From positions 1 through 64,000 of the forward strand of contig CAVYOX010000013.1 in NCBI GenBank assembly GCA_963770245.1: 64,000 nucleotides of DNA, read 5' to 3'. Below are positions 28,494 to 39,000 of the stretch, piece after piece. The notes beneath the pieces are model-generated. The model ran no database searches. It was given only the letters and a program-made list of their open reading frames with translations, and was not told the origin of the DNA. Each line of letters starts with the position of its first letter. Positions within the stretch are counted from its first letter, which is position 1. The translations under genes and the position numbers were made by a program. This DNA is from PALSA-270 sp963770245 (GTDB taxonomy: Bacteria; Acidobacteriota; Terriglobia; Terriglobales; Acidobacteriaceae).

Positions 28494-29522
28494 ATGCGTA
28501 TTCTTCTCATTGGCGGGAATGGCTTCATCGGGCGGAGGGTCGTGGCCACACTCCAGCAGCAAGGACACGCCGTGGCCGTGTTTCACCGCGGCACGATCGC
28601 CGCTCCCACAGGCGTGGAGGAGATTCGGGGGGACCGGAACCAACTCAGTGCTAGCCGGCAAGAACTGGAGCGCTTTGCTCCCGATGTGGTGATTGATCTG
28701 GTGATCAGTTCCGGCCCGCAGGCGGAAGAGCTGATGAACATCTTCCGCGGTGCGACGCGTCGCGTGGTCATGCTGAGCAGCATCGACGTATACCGCGCAG
28801 TAGCGGTTTTCCAGGGCACTGAAACTGGCCCGCTGCAGGAGGTGCCGCTTACGGAAGACTCGGAATTGCGGCGCAGTCTGCATCCCTATCCAGCAGAGAG
28901 CATGCAGGTCTTGCGCACGATTTTCTCCTGGTTCACCGACGACTACGACAAGATCCCGGCCGAGCGCGCCGTGATGAATGACCGGGAACTTCCAGGCACC
29001 GTGCTCCGCTTGCCCATGGTGTATGGACCGGGCGACCCGCTGCATCGCTTTTACCCGGTGGTGAAGCGCGTCGCCGACCGACGGCCCCACATCCTGTTCC
29101 CCGACACGCTGGCCGCCTGGCGCTCGCCGCGGGGCTATGTGGGGAATGTGGCTGCAGCGATCGCGCTAGCTGCCACCGATACTCGCGCCGCGCGACGTAT
29201 CTATAACGTGTGCGAGGAACCATCGTTCAGCGAATTGGAATGGGCGCGGAAAATTGCCTGCGAAATGAGTTGGAAAGGGGACTTCGTCGTCCTACCGGTG
29301 GCGCGCACGCCGCGCCATCTGCTAAAGCCCGGCAATGCCGCGCAGCATTGGACGGCGAGTTCGGCGCGCATCCGCCAGGAACTGGGGTACGAAGAGCCGA
29401 TCGGGGTCGAAGAGGCGATTCGCCAGACCATACGCTGGGAGTGGGAAAATCCGCCGGCCATCCCGTTCCTGGCGCAGCTCGATTATGCGGCGGAGGATGC
29501 GGCGGTAGCAGGCCACCACTGA
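28494..29522 (+). CDS. NAD-dependent epimerase/dehydratase
   Basis: A 342-residue extended-SDR protein starting MRILLIGGNGFIGRRVVATL, a complete Rossmann motif GGxGFIG; the frame extends upstream to 28452 without support. The middle shows RLPMVYGPGDPLHRFY, and the C-terminus has EPIGVEEAIRQTIRWE, typical of sugar-nucleotide epimerases/reductases. The expected YxxxK appears altered: the segment after SSIDVYRAV has no clear Lys three residues on. The substrate is not clear. It lies convergent to the GH2 gene. Confidence 0.85.
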   Translation: MRILLIGGNGFIGRRVVATLQQQGHAVAVFHRGTIAAPTGVEEIRGDRNQLSASRQELERFAPDVVIDLVISSGPQAEELMNIFRGATRRVVMLSSIDVYRAVAVFQGTETGPLQEVPLTEDSELRRSLHPYPAESMQVLRTIFSWFTDDYDKIPAERAVMNDRELPGTVLRLPMVYGPGDPLHRFYPVVKRVADRRPHILFPDTLAAWRSPRGYVGNVAAAIALAATDTRAARRIYNVCEEPSFSELEWARKIACEMSWKGDFVVLPVARTPRHLLKPGNAAQHWTASSARIRQELGYEEPIGVEEAIRQTIRWEWENPPAIPFLAQLDYAAEDAAVAGHH

Positions 29523-29607
29523 TGAGCTTGAGAACCGAGAGAAGCATTTCCCACTGGATAAAACGAGCACCTCGGATTGCCGTTGCTGCTTCACGATTGA
29601 CCGCGCG

Positions 29608-31932
29608 CTAGACGGTTTCCTCAGGGCTGGCAGCAATCTCGATTTCCGCCTGCTGCGTTCCCAACTGCGGATGGACGGCTTTGAGCCGTACTTTTCCGGG
29701 TTTTTCTTGGGCTCGAATCCAAACAGCCCCTGTTCCCCCGATCAGCGAAAATGGATTGTCGCCAACGATCTCGGCGGGGCCATCCAGCTCAAACTTGATC
29801 GCGTCGTTCGCAAATGGCCGCACCGCGCCGAATTCATCAGTGACCCGCAGAACGATCCGGGTGGAGTCTGCGCCGTCGGCAATCAACTCGGTGTCATCGG
29901 GAAGAAGCATGAACTTGGCATCGACACCGGTCCCCGAAAAACGCTTCGAGATTACCTGTTTTCCCTGGATATAGCCATCGAGCCGCAGGTCTCCCCATTT
30001 GTGGAACAGCTCCCGCAATTCAAGGACAAAGGGCGCGTACTGGAGATGCGCAAACTGCTTCCGGTCCGGGTCCACCTCCGCAACCAGCTTGTCGTCGATG
30101 AAAAACTTGATGTGGTCGCAATTGGAGCACACGACCGCGTTCGAGAATCCGACCGATGCGTCCCCCCGCGCCCAATGAAACGCCGGCTCCAGCACGAACT
30201 CCTCCGCCGGATCACACTGCGACTTGTAGAATCCTGCGGCTGGCTTTGGTTCTCGAAATATATCCGTGACGCCGTGATAACAAATGCGGTCGCCCGAGCC
30301 GAAATTTCCGTGGGTGTTGTAATCGAAGGCGCACCAGCCAATGCCTCCGGCATATTGCGGATTGGACGCAAGCTGGTCGTGGATCCGGGCGTGGCGCAGG
30401 GTATGCTCGGTGAGGCGCTCCACCTGGTCGATGGTCTTGGTGGGATAGGTATGCCCGACAAATTCCGTGTTCAAGTACCGAGAATGGTTCGGCGGCTTTA
30501 GCGGCAAACCGAAATCGTTCATGGTGAAGACGTCTTCCAGAAACTCAGATTCCTGGAAGTAACGGATGCCGCCGGTCTGGCGGGTCGGGTCGAGCTGATG
30601 GGCCAGCGCGTTGGTGCTCGTATAGAAATCGTGGTCATCTTTGGATTCGTTGATGCGCACACCCCACAGGATGATGGAGGGATGATTCCAGTCGCGACGG
30701 ATCATGCGCCGCACATTGTCGATGGAGATTTGCTTCCAGACTTCGTCGCCGATGTGCTGCCAGCCAGGGATCTCTTCCAGAACGAGAAGGCCGAGTTCGT
30801 CGCAGGCATCAAGAAAATGACGCGACTGCGGATAATGCGATGTGCGGACGATGTTGCACTTGAGCGTCTGACGCAGGATCTGCGCGTCGCGGCGCTGAGC
30901 GCGGCCCGGCATTGCCTGCCCAACAAAGGGAAACGTCTGATGACGGTCGAGCCCGCGCAGCTTGATGATCTTGCCGTTCAACTCGAAGCCGTGATCGGTG
31001 AACTCGGCCTCGCGGAAGCCGAAACGGCGGGAGTCTTCGTCCAGCAGTTGTGTTCCGCGGCGCAACCGCACCCGTGTCGAGTAAAGATTCCGCTCCTCGA
31101 GGTTCCACAATCTGATTCCGCTGAGGCCTTCAAGATGGACTGTGTATGCGAGCGGCTCGCTGGCCGGGCCCGCGGATGGCACTGCGTGTGAAGCTTTCGC
31201 GAGAACGCGTTCGCCGTCGAGCAATTCGATCTCGATGGTCAAACCATCCTGCGACGCTTCCAGATGCTGAACGAAACAATCGACATCGAGCCCTGGACTC
31301 GCCGTAAGCGCGTTCTTCGGCCGCAAAAAGATGTTCTCGATAAACGTCGCCGGCACGACACGCAACGAGACCTCGCGATAGATGCCTCCAAAAGTGAGAT
31401 AGTCAATTTCGTATCCGAAGGGTGGAATGTCGGGACGTTCGGTGGAATCAACATCGACGGCGAGCAAGTTTTCTCCGTCAAAGTCGAGGTGGGGCGTCAG
31501 CTCAAACGAGAATGGCGTATATCCGCCTTTGTATTCTCCGAGCCGCACGCCGTTGATCCAGACTGTGGACGCGGTCATGACGCCCTCAAAGTCGACAAAG
31601 ACGCGCTGGCCGCGTGCTTCCGGGGGAAGCTTGAAGCGGCGGCGGTAAAGCGAAACAAACTCGTAAGTCTTTTCATCAAAACCATGCCACGGGAGCCGGA
31701 CATTGGTGTGCGGGATCACGATTCGCTCAAATCCGGAGTCATCGAAATCTCTTGCATGGCCATCTTCGACGAAGCTTCGACTGTATCGCCACCTTCGATT
31801 CATGGGGAGGATAAGCCGGCCGGTGGCGGTTGAGACGCCAAGTTGCGCGCCCCCTTCCGGGAGCGCATAGGGTGCGAGAGCCGCTCCCGCGATGAGCGTG
31901 CTTGTTTGTCTTAGAAACCTGCGTCGATCCAT
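29608..31932 (-). CDS. Glycoside hydrolase family 2 (beta-galactosidase-like), Tat-exported
   Basis: A 774-residue GH2 enzyme. A twin-arginine-like signal MDRRRFLRQTSTLIAG opens it. The jelly-roll sugar-binding domain (about 45-195: FDDSGFERIVIPHTN, VFVDFEGVMTASTVWINGVR) precedes an Ig-like domain and the TIM barrel, with acid/base Glu429 in GVRINES and probable nucleophile Glu490 in LNTEFVGH. A C-terminal Ig-like part ends VHPQLGTQQAEIEI. It probably releases beta-linked galactose or a related sugar outside the cytoplasm. Last gene of the minus-strand arm that starts at the TonB receptor; 82 nt separate it from the upstream gene. Confidence 0.9.
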   Translation of the reverse strand: MDRRRFLRQTSTLIAGAALAPYALPEGGAQLGVSTATGRLILPMNRRWRYSRSFVEDGHARDFDDSGFERIVIPHTNVRLPWHGFDEKTYEFVSLYRRRFKLPPEARGQRVFVDFEGVMTASTVWINGVRLGEYKGGYTPFSFELTPHLDFDGENLLAVDVDSTERPDIPPFGYEIDYLTFGGIYREVSLRVVPATFIENIFLRPKNALTASPGLDVDCFVQHLEASQDGLTIEIELLDGERVLAKASHAVPSAGPASEPLAYTVHLEGLSGIRLWNLEERNLYSTRVRLRRGTQLLDEDSRRFGFREAEFTDHGFELNGKIIKLRGLDRHQTFPFVGQAMPGRAQRRDAQILRQTLKCNIVRTSHYPQSRHFLDACDELGLLVLEEIPGWQHIGDEVWKQISIDNVRRMIRRDWNHPSIILWGVRINESKDDHDFYTSTNALAHQLDPTRQTGGIRYFQESEFLEDVFTMNDFGLPLKPPNHSRYLNTEFVGHTYPTKTIDQVERLTEHTLRHARIHDQLASNPQYAGGIGWCAFDYNTHGNFGSGDRICYHGVTDIFREPKPAAGFYKSQCDPAEEFVLEPAFHWARGDASVGFSNAVVCSNCDHIKFFIDDKLVAEVDPDRKQFAHLQYAPFVLELRELFHKWGDLRLDGYIQGKQVISKRFSGTGVDAKFMLLPDDTELIADGADSTRIVLRVTDEFGAVRPFANDAIKFELDGPAEIVGDNPFSLIGGTGAVWIRAQEKPGKVRLKAVHPQLGTQQAEIEIAASPEETV

Positions 31933-32014
31933 TTTGTCTGGTTTTCCTCAATTCTCGATTGCACACAAAGAGCCGCGCTCGCCTGCAAAGTTGGAAGGCG
32001 TTTTACGGACCGCC

Positions 32015-33235
32015 TCACACCGTCCATCCAAGCAACTGCCCAAGATCGGTTGCTGAAGTTGATTCGGTTCCGCGTGGCATGGACGGACCAATCGCCAGCG
32101 CCTGACTGTGCCCTTCAAACCAAACCAGGAATGAAGACTGCTCAGCTGCGGGAAGACGCTGCTGGTTCAGCCAGTTGTAATATGCACCCAGGTCGGAATC
32201 GACCAGTGACCCGACGAAGTCGAATTCGGAAGGGGCGGTGACGGCGGAGAGCAGCTCATTCATCGGCTTCTGCCGTTGCCGAGGGGCAAATCGCACCAGC
32301 AGGGTGAGCGGCTGAGCCCGGCGTAGAGCTTCGCGCGCCGCCCACTGCGCAAAACTCGTGCTGAAGACTTGAGTTCCCGATCCCTCGGTCAGCAGACTGA
32401 CTTCGAAGCGCTCCAGGACTTCGTTGCTTGTTTTGTCGGCGCTCACTCTGTCCATACCGAGATCTGCCGGACGCAACTGGGCGAGAAGCGTACGCAGCGC
32501 TTCAGGTCCCATGCCCGGCCGTTCGATCTCCGTTTGCATCCGGCGCAACAACCCGGCGCGCGCCGGTTCGAGAGCATGGTAGGAGACACAAGTAAGTGCC
32601 GGGGCGTGATCGGCTTCTTCACCGCCATCGATGTACCAATGCCCATAGGGAGCGGGATGCGACTTAGCTCGCGCAGCCACCGCGTCCAGCAACCGAGGCA
32701 GCCCGTCTTCGGGGTTGACGCGGCTGAAATATGCACCATGGGGGCGCAACTTGCGGAACAGGGGCTCGTCATACGAGGCCACTCCCTGGCCGATGACTGT
32801 AATCCCCAGCCTGGGAATTGGAGGGGGCTCCGGCGGCACCGCCGAGCGCAAACGATCCGCGTAGTCGTTCGAGGCCTTGCGAAAGGCGTCGAGTTGGTGG
32901 GTGCTCCAGAGTTGTGCAGATAGCTGTTCGACAAACTGAGCGGGCGCCTTTGCCCAGTCGAATTCTTCGAGCTGGGGTGAAAGATGGATCTGCGCGAATC
33001 CTAGAAACCACTCGTTCCTCTGGCCCGCGGAAAGTGAACTGAGATTCGCCAGTTCTTTTTCGCGGGCCAGGCGCTCAGCGGGAAACCTGAAGTCGTAGTC
33101 GATAAGCTCTCGGAGCAAGCTCGGCACAAAACTAAGCGGCAATTGCTGCAGGGTCCCCAAATAGTTGGTGACCAGTTTGCGTGCCTCCGGCGCATAGCCA
33201 GCGAACTGCTCCGGTTTGAGATCGCGTGGAAGCAT
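32015..33235 (-). CDS. Conserved-looking hypothetical protein in the glycan locus
   Basis: A 406-residue protein with no signal peptide, membrane segment or recognised motif. The N-terminal third is helical (FVPSLLRELIDYDFRFPAERL), the centre has the alternating pattern PRLGITVIGQGVASYDEPLF and GHWYIDGGEEADH, and the end has LLVWFEGHSQALAIGP-like strands. It starts 5 nt after the stop of the Tat-exported phosphatase-fold gene, so the two are translated together. Tight linkage with the exported enzyme suggests a partner role, but function is unknown. Confidence 0.75.
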   Translation of the reverse strand: MLPRDLKPEQFAGYAPEARKLVTNYLGTLQQLPLSFVPSLLRELIDYDFRFPAERLAREKELANLSSLSAGQRNEWFLGFAQIHLSPQLEEFDWAKAPAQFVEQLSAQLWSTHQLDAFRKASNDYADRLRSAVPPEPPPIPRLGITVIGQGVASYDEPLFRKLRPHGAYFSRVNPEDGLPRLLDAVAARAKSHPAPYGHWYIDGGEEADHAPALTCVSYHALEPARAGLLRRMQTEIERPGMGPEALRTLLAQLRPADLGMDRVSADKTSNEVLERFEVSLLTEGSGTQVFSTSFAQWAAREALRRAQPLTLLVRFAPRQRQKPMNELLSAVTAPSEFDFVGSLVDSDLGAYYNWLNQQRLPAAEQSSFLVWFEGHSQALAIGPSMPRGTESTSATDLGQLLGWTV

Positions 33236-33240
33236 GAAAG

Positions 33241-34443
33241 CTACAACAGCTCTCCGATTGGTTTACCCTGAGCAAACGACGGTGAAAATCCCAGGATCGA
33301 TCCGAGCGTCGGCACCAGATCGGTCGAATCGATCGCCCGATCGAAAACCACGCCTTCGCGAATACCCGGGCCGGCGGCCAGCATCCAGGTTGTCCGGGAA
33401 AGAGCATCGCCGGTGCGATGATGCTGGAAGCCATTTCCTCCGGCATCATCGTCGGAGTCTCGACCGAAGTCGGGCAGGATGAAAAGAGTTGTCTTATCCG
33501 CATATTCCGGTTCGCTCTGGATAGTCTTCCACAGATCAGAGCAGAGTCGGTCAGTGCGGCGGATTCCCTCGACGTAGAGCGAGTAGGCTCCGGCATGCGC
33601 GATGTCGATGTCGTGCATCGTGATCCACAGGAGACTCGGCGCCACTTGCCGCATCAATTGGCGCGCAATATAGAGGGAAAGCTCATCCGGACTCGACAAG
33701 GTCTGCGCATGGTTCTTGAAGTCATCGACTGAGAGTTTCAGGATCATCTCGAGTTGTTGCAGGGCGAACTCGCTGCCTGCCAGTTCCGGCGCGTAAAAAG
33801 GAGTTTCGTAGTTGTCGCGCAGCAAATGCTGGTAGTCGTTGCTGCGGCCAGAGGTCGCCGCCGTCAACAGATGCTTCGGCAGAATCACTTGTGCGCCCAA
33901 CCCGGCGCCATACGATGGATGACTGCTTTCCCCAATCCGGTTGAAGCCGTTACTGGGAGCGACAACCCAGGCATCGGAGGGCGGACGCTTCAGGTCCTTG
34001 CGAAAGTATTCGAATACCGTTGGCGATTGGGGTGGCAGGGAAGCAAAATTGTTGATCGTTTCGTACACGCCGGTTGCAAGACTGGCGGTCGCGACATAGT
34101 GGCCCAGAATTCCACGATTCACGACTTGCGTGAAAAAACTGGCTTGCGGGATGAGTTCGCGCATCAGGTGGGGGATATTTTCCTGGCCTTCCAGCGAAAA
34201 TGTCTCTTGATCGCGTGCCCCGCCGCCAAACGTGACGACTACGATTTTTCGTCTTGAGCGAGAGGCCGCGGCGCGAGCCCAGGAGGACTGCAGCAAGGTG
34301 CTTCCCAGGGTCACTCCGGCAGCGCTGCGTAGGAAATCCCGGCGGGTGCGGGCAAGAAGGTGGCTAGACTCCTGAGGACTAGATACGCTTCGAAAGTCCG
34401 CCCTCGCCCGACCTCCCCGACTCTGCGGTGAAACTATCATCAA
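33241..34443 (-). CDS. Tat-exported alkaline-phosphatase/sulfatase-fold protein
   Basis: A 400-residue protein with a twin-arginine signal TRRDFLRSAAGVTLGS at about 32-47. The body resembles the alkaline phosphatase-like superfamily: first strand KIVVVTFGGGARDQETF, the central LLWITMHDIDIAHAGAYS with acidic residues, TLFILPDFGRDSDDDAGG and the late FQHHRTGD metal-site His motif, then AAGPGIREGVVFDRAID. Metal-dependent phosphate- or sulfate-ester hydrolysis in the periplasm is likely, but the first strand lacks the usual D-G-x-R nucleophile pattern. Third gene of the arm, 36 nt after the TPR gene stop. Confidence 0.75.
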   Translation of the reverse strand: MMIVSPQSRGGRARADFRSVSSPQESSHLLARTRRDFLRSAAGVTLGSTLLQSSWARAAASRSRRKIVVVTFGGGARDQETFSLEGQENIPHLMRELIPQASFFTQVVNRGILGHYVATASLATGVYETINNFASLPPQSPTVFEYFRKDLKRPPSDAWVVAPSNGFNRIGESSHPSYGAGLGAQVILPKHLLTAATSGRSNDYQHLLRDNYETPFYAPELAGSEFALQQLEMILKLSVDDFKNHAQTLSSPDELSLYIARQLMRQVAPSLLWITMHDIDIAHAGAYSLYVEGIRRTDRLCSDLWKTIQSEPEYADKTTLFILPDFGRDSDDDAGGNGFQHHRTGDALSRTTWMLAAGPGIREGVVFDRAIDSTDLVPTLGSILGFSPSFAQGKPIGELL

Positions 34444-34479
34444 TGATCCATTTGTGATGCCGGACTTCGCGGTGGTCGA

Positions 34480-35907
34480 TTACTGCTTCGCCGGCGGCCC
34501 ATCCTTCTCCGAGTAGACAAACTGCCGAATCTCCGCTCTCTGTTTGTCGAGATCAGCCAGTTGTTGCGCACGCAGCTGCTGATAAGTCTGGAATTGCTCC
34601 TGCGCTTTGTCCTTCTCTCCCGTATGGACATAGGCTTGGCCCAGCCGGTAGCGAGCATCCGCAAGATGAGGATTGCTTTCCAAGGCCTTCCGATACTCAG
34701 GAATGGCCTGGGCATATTGACTCTGATCCGAGTAAAGATTCCCCAACTGCAAATGGGCGTCGGCGAGTTTGGGATCGAGCGTAACCGCCTTCTTGAGCAA
34801 CGATTCGATCTGATGCAGATCCAGGCTGGGATCCTGCGCCCTTTTCCCTTTCCACAGGCTCATCGCATAGTAATAAAAGGCTTGCGGGTTGTTGGGCTGC
34901 AACTCGGTAAAACGGGCAAAGCGCTGGATGACTTCATCCGCCTGGCTGGGTGAACTGTCGTAGGCCTTGGACAGAAAGAAAAAGCAACGCGGGTCGGAGG
35001 GGCTTAGATCGGCCGCCCGGAGCAGGGATTTGACCGCCTCGTCGTAATTGCCGCGCGAGTACAGCGCAATGCCAAGCCCAATCGCCAGCCGGGGTGAATT
35101 CGGGTAGCGGTCCGCAGACTGACGGAAGACTTCAATCGCCGGCTCCAGCGTGCGGTGCAGGAGCAGTTCGCTCGCCCAATCGAAGAGGTTGCTCTCGCTC
35201 GGGTCCATGTGAGCTGCGAGGTCGAATTCATCGACCGCAGCCACAAACTTGCCATCTTTTTCTTCGATTTGACCCAAGAGGTTGTGCAGTTCCGCGGTGT
35301 TTTTTCCGGGCAGAAGACTTTGGACAACCTGCCGCGCCTGGGCTGGTTCCTCGGTGAGTAGATAAGCCAGCGCCAGGTCGTAGCCATTGTCGTAGGAGGA
35401 AGGATTGATTCGCTGCGCTTCCTTGAGAAACGGCACAGCATTGGGAAGTTTTCCCATGCGGACGTAGATCTCACCCAAGTCGTGGTTGGCATCGAAATTC
35501 CGGGGCTCGATCACGACCGCTTTCTTCAGCTGCTCTTGCGCACCTTCCAATTTTCCCATGCGGACGAGGTTGGTGGCCAGGTTGGTTCTGGCCGCAGCGG
35601 AACCCGGCTTCAGGCGCACAGCTTTTGCAAGGTGCTCATTTGCCAGAGCGTCCTGCGATTCCCCCGAATAGACTAATCCCAGGAGTTCATGAACCTCAAA
35701 GCTTTCCGGGGCATCGCGCAGCAGGTTCTCCAACTGTGCGGCGGCTTCCGGGAAATGGCCGGCATCATATTCCGCCACCGCGGTCTGGAACTCGTGGTTA
35801 AGCCGCTCGGTCTGCTCGCTGTCTGCCGCCACTGCCAAGGCGCACGCCAGTAAGACCGACCAAGCGCACAGCAGCCCGGGCCAACGCCGAATACTCACGG
35901 TCTGCAT
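34480..35907 (-). CDS. Secreted TPR-repeat protein
   Basis: About 475 residues from MQTVSIRRWPGLLCAWSVLL, a signal peptide ending near AVAAD, with an AGGTG box upstream; the frame extends to 35967 without support. The rest is about twelve TPR motifs (for example EVHELLGLVYSGESQDALAN, DANHDLGEIYVRMGKLPNAV, DARYRLGQAYVHTGEKDKAQ). It follows the TonB receptor gene by about 100 nt, so the two are probably co-transcribed. TPR arrays bind peptides or partner proteins; a role beside the outer-membrane receptor is inferred. Confidence 0.9.
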   Translation of the reverse strand: MQTVSIRRWPGLLCAWSVLLACALAVAADSEQTERLNHEFQTAVAEYDAGHFPEAAAQLENLLRDAPESFEVHELLGLVYSGESQDALANEHLAKAVRLKPGSAAARTNLATNLVRMGKLEGAQEQLKKAVVIEPRNFDANHDLGEIYVRMGKLPNAVPFLKEAQRINPSSYDNGYDLALAYLLTEEPAQARQVVQSLLPGKNTAELHNLLGQIEEKDGKFVAAVDEFDLAAHMDPSESNLFDWASELLLHRTLEPAIEVFRQSADRYPNSPRLAIGLGIALYSRGNYDEAVKSLLRAADLSPSDPRCFFFLSKAYDSSPSQADEVIQRFARFTELQPNNPQAFYYYAMSLWKGKRAQDPSLDLHQIESLLKKAVTLDPKLADAHLQLGNLYSDQSQYAQAIPEYRKALESNPHLADARYRLGQAYVHTGEKDKAQEQFQTYQQLRAQQLADLDKQRAEIRQFVYSEKDGPPAKQ

Positions 35908-36008
35908 GCTATCACCTGCCGTGCGGCAAGCGGGCGCATGGGATAAGGCCTGCCGCAGAGAAGGCACTTCTCAAGAAGCGCCCTCTCCGGCAAGGATAGA
36001 ATCACCGC

Positions 36009-39000
36009 CTAGAAATACAACTTCAAAGCGAACTGGATCTGTCTCGGGTCGTAAGGGTTATCGCGAGTGGACCCAATCTCGCCAAAGTTCGAATTCGAAT
36101 AATTGCCCGAACCGGAAATCGCGATGACACCGTTGCCGCCAAAATTCGGAGCGTTGAAATTCGGGTGATTGAGAATGTTAAACATCTCCGCCCGGAACTC
36201 CATAGTGAAGCGTTCGCTGAGCTTGAATTGTTTGAACGTGGAGAAATCGAGCCGATGGAATCCCGGTCCTCTGGTGGTTGATGGGTTGCCGCCCAGAGCG
36301 GCAAGGCCCGTCAAAGGAACGCATCCCGTGGGGGTGCCGGCTTCGGGAACGCCTCCCGCTCCGAGGACACACGGCTGGGTGAAGGCCGCTGGATTTCCAA
36401 ACCAGCTTAGTTTTCCATTCGCGTCAATGTGCAGTCCAAGTTTCTGGCTCTGCCCTGGTACCGGTAGATCATTGCAGTTAGTTCCCGCAGTAGTTCCGGC
36501 TGGGCAACTGAGAGTAATTGGCTGGCCGCCCTGAAGCGTGGCGATTGCGTTCACGCTCCACCCTCCCAACAGAGCATCAGCAGCCTTTCCAGAGTTAGCC
36601 ATGAAACGCCTGCCCTTGCCGAACGGCAGCTCATATCCGCCGTTAAAGTGGAAGACGTTGCGGATGTCGAAATCGGCCAAGGCGCGATCTTTTTCGATGC
36701 CAAAGCCGGGTACGGCAGGGGCGCGGTAACCCCCGATGCTGCCGCCGTTAAGCAGGTCGCCTGCGTCCGAAAGGGTCTTTGACCAGGTATATGCGCCGAG
36801 AAAACTCAACCCGCCCGCATATTGCTTTTCGACCTTGGTTTGCAGGCCGTTGTAACTGCTGCTCCCGACGGTCTCCTGGAAACTCGAGCTTGAAAAACCG
36901 GGAAACGGCATAAAGCTGTTGGTAGCCGTACCGGCTGGCAAAATTTGAGACACGTGGTTATTGCCAACGCCGGCTTGAAGATGGCGAGCCTGCGTTCCGA
37001 CATAAGCAGCCTGCACCGACATCGTCGGCTGGATCTGGTACTGGAGGGTGAAATTGCTTTCGATCGCGTAGGGAGTTTGAAAGGCGTACGTAAGCCCTTG
37101 AAGTCCCAAGCCACTGGCGTTAACCACTGCAGGATTAAAAGAAATACAGGAAAAGCCCGACTCCAAGGTCGCGACTCCGCCTGGGCCTGCGGTGGGGCAG
37201 CCGGTCCAGGGATTCGGGTTCGCCACGGGGTTGGAGCCGAGGGGCGTCGAGTCATTCGTGGCGGTCCAATTAAAGTTGAACACGAAGGGATAATTCTCAC
37301 CGTCGTTGGGTCCATAGCCCTGGTTCTCAAATGCGTTGTAGAAGATGCCCGCGCCACCGCGAGCCACCAGCTTCGGGGTAACTTGATAGGCGAATCCCAC
37401 ACGCGGAGCAAAATTATTTTTTTGGAAGGTGCCGAGTCCCAATCCGTACCCCCCGATCTTAAGCCCGATTCCGTCCGTAGCTAGCTGATTGACAAAGCTG
37501 GTAGACAGGTTACTCGCGCTGGTCCCCGATGGGATCAAATACTCGGGTGAGCCGGTGGGGGGGCCGGAGGGGACAAAGTTTGCCTGTCTGCCGTGAAGTT
37601 CATAGATCAGCCCAAAGATATCCCAGCGCAGACCCAAGTTGAGGGTCAGCTTGCGGTTGACCTTCCAGTCATCCTGGAAGTAGGTGGCCATGTAATTCTT
37701 TGCATCGTCGGTCTTGGAAATGTTGGAGGCGTAAACCTGGTCGGTGCCGCCCACGTCATTCACTCCTCCGGCGACGGTCGCCGTCTCGGGAGTCAGGAGA
37801 AATTGCGCCATACCCAGGTCGCCGCCATTGTCCTTGGAAATATCCGTGTACTCACCGTTGAAGTCGTATTGTCCTCTCGACCAGCCTGGCTGCAGGGTGG
37901 AGAAGGCGATGTGCTGAACCTCAACCCCCATCTTGAAGCTGTGCTTCCCATAAATCTTGGTGAAATCGTCAGTCACTTGAATGGTCTGGCTAACCTCATC
38001 CGAAGGCAGGAAATTGTTGCTGCCCAGAGTCGACAGCCCACTAAACGTGATGGCAGGAAGGCCGCCGTTCAGTTGCCCCTGCGGGATGCCCTGAATTCCA
38101 AATCCTGCTGGTATGTTGGTGCTGCTGGCGCCCTCCGGGCCGGTGCGCGTGGTGTGAAGATAATTCAATCCGACACGGGCGACGTTTACCGTGGTGGGCG
38201 AAAACAGATGGGTGTAGACCAGAGCACTCTGCTGAGACAAAGCTGTCTGAATGCCCTGCTGGAAGGCGCCACCATCTGCAATCCCGCCAAAAGTTCCAGG
38301 GATGTATTGTGGATCGTCGCCATAGCTGAAGCGGAAGAATAGCTGATTCTTTTGGCTGACATTGATGTCCAGCCGGGAGTCGAAAGAGTAGCGATTCTCG
38401 ATCAGGTTGGGGCTGCTGCCAAAGTTCGAAGCGATCCCGCTGGTGGTTGGGGCGGGATAGAGCTGCAACAGTTTAATCGCGTTCGCGTCCAGGCGCCCGG
38501 CAGGCAGCTGATTCAGGCCGCACGTACCGATATTGGCGCCGCTAAAGTTAGCCGTGCCGGCTGGACAGGTGCTGAATGGATCGCGAACAAAACCCGTAGC
38601 CGTCGCTGTAAGGCCCGTCACTGGGTCCGTTGCGCCCGCTGTAACCGCGCGAGTCGTGGCTGGGTCAAGAATGGTCCCGTTCGGGATCACACGGCCTAAA
38701 TCGTCACATCTGGCGCCCGCGGCGGCGCAGTTCGCGATTGCGCCGGTTTGAGTGATCAGATCGGAGAGATTGGTGAAGCCGTTGTTACGATCCGCCAAGG
38801 TGGGCACGCTGGCAGTCGAGATGGTGCCCTGCACCCGGCGGAGACCTTCATAGTCGCCGAAGAAGAAGATCTTGTCCTTTATGACCGGCCCGCCGACGTC
38901 AAATCCAAATTGATTCAGGCGCAGTTCGCCTTTCTTGATGTGGCTTGCGTCCTCAAAATAGTCGGCAGCATCCAGCTTGTCATTGCGGAAAAATTCCCAA

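Noticed and set aside
29671..30501. A 276-codon plus-strand frame opposite the GH2 gene
   Set aside because: GH2 catalytic residues are on the minus strand; this frame is not protein-like.
37593..38342. A 249-codon frame opposite the TonB receptor
   Set aside because: Shadow of the barrel-coding sequence; the receptor frame is intact and typical.
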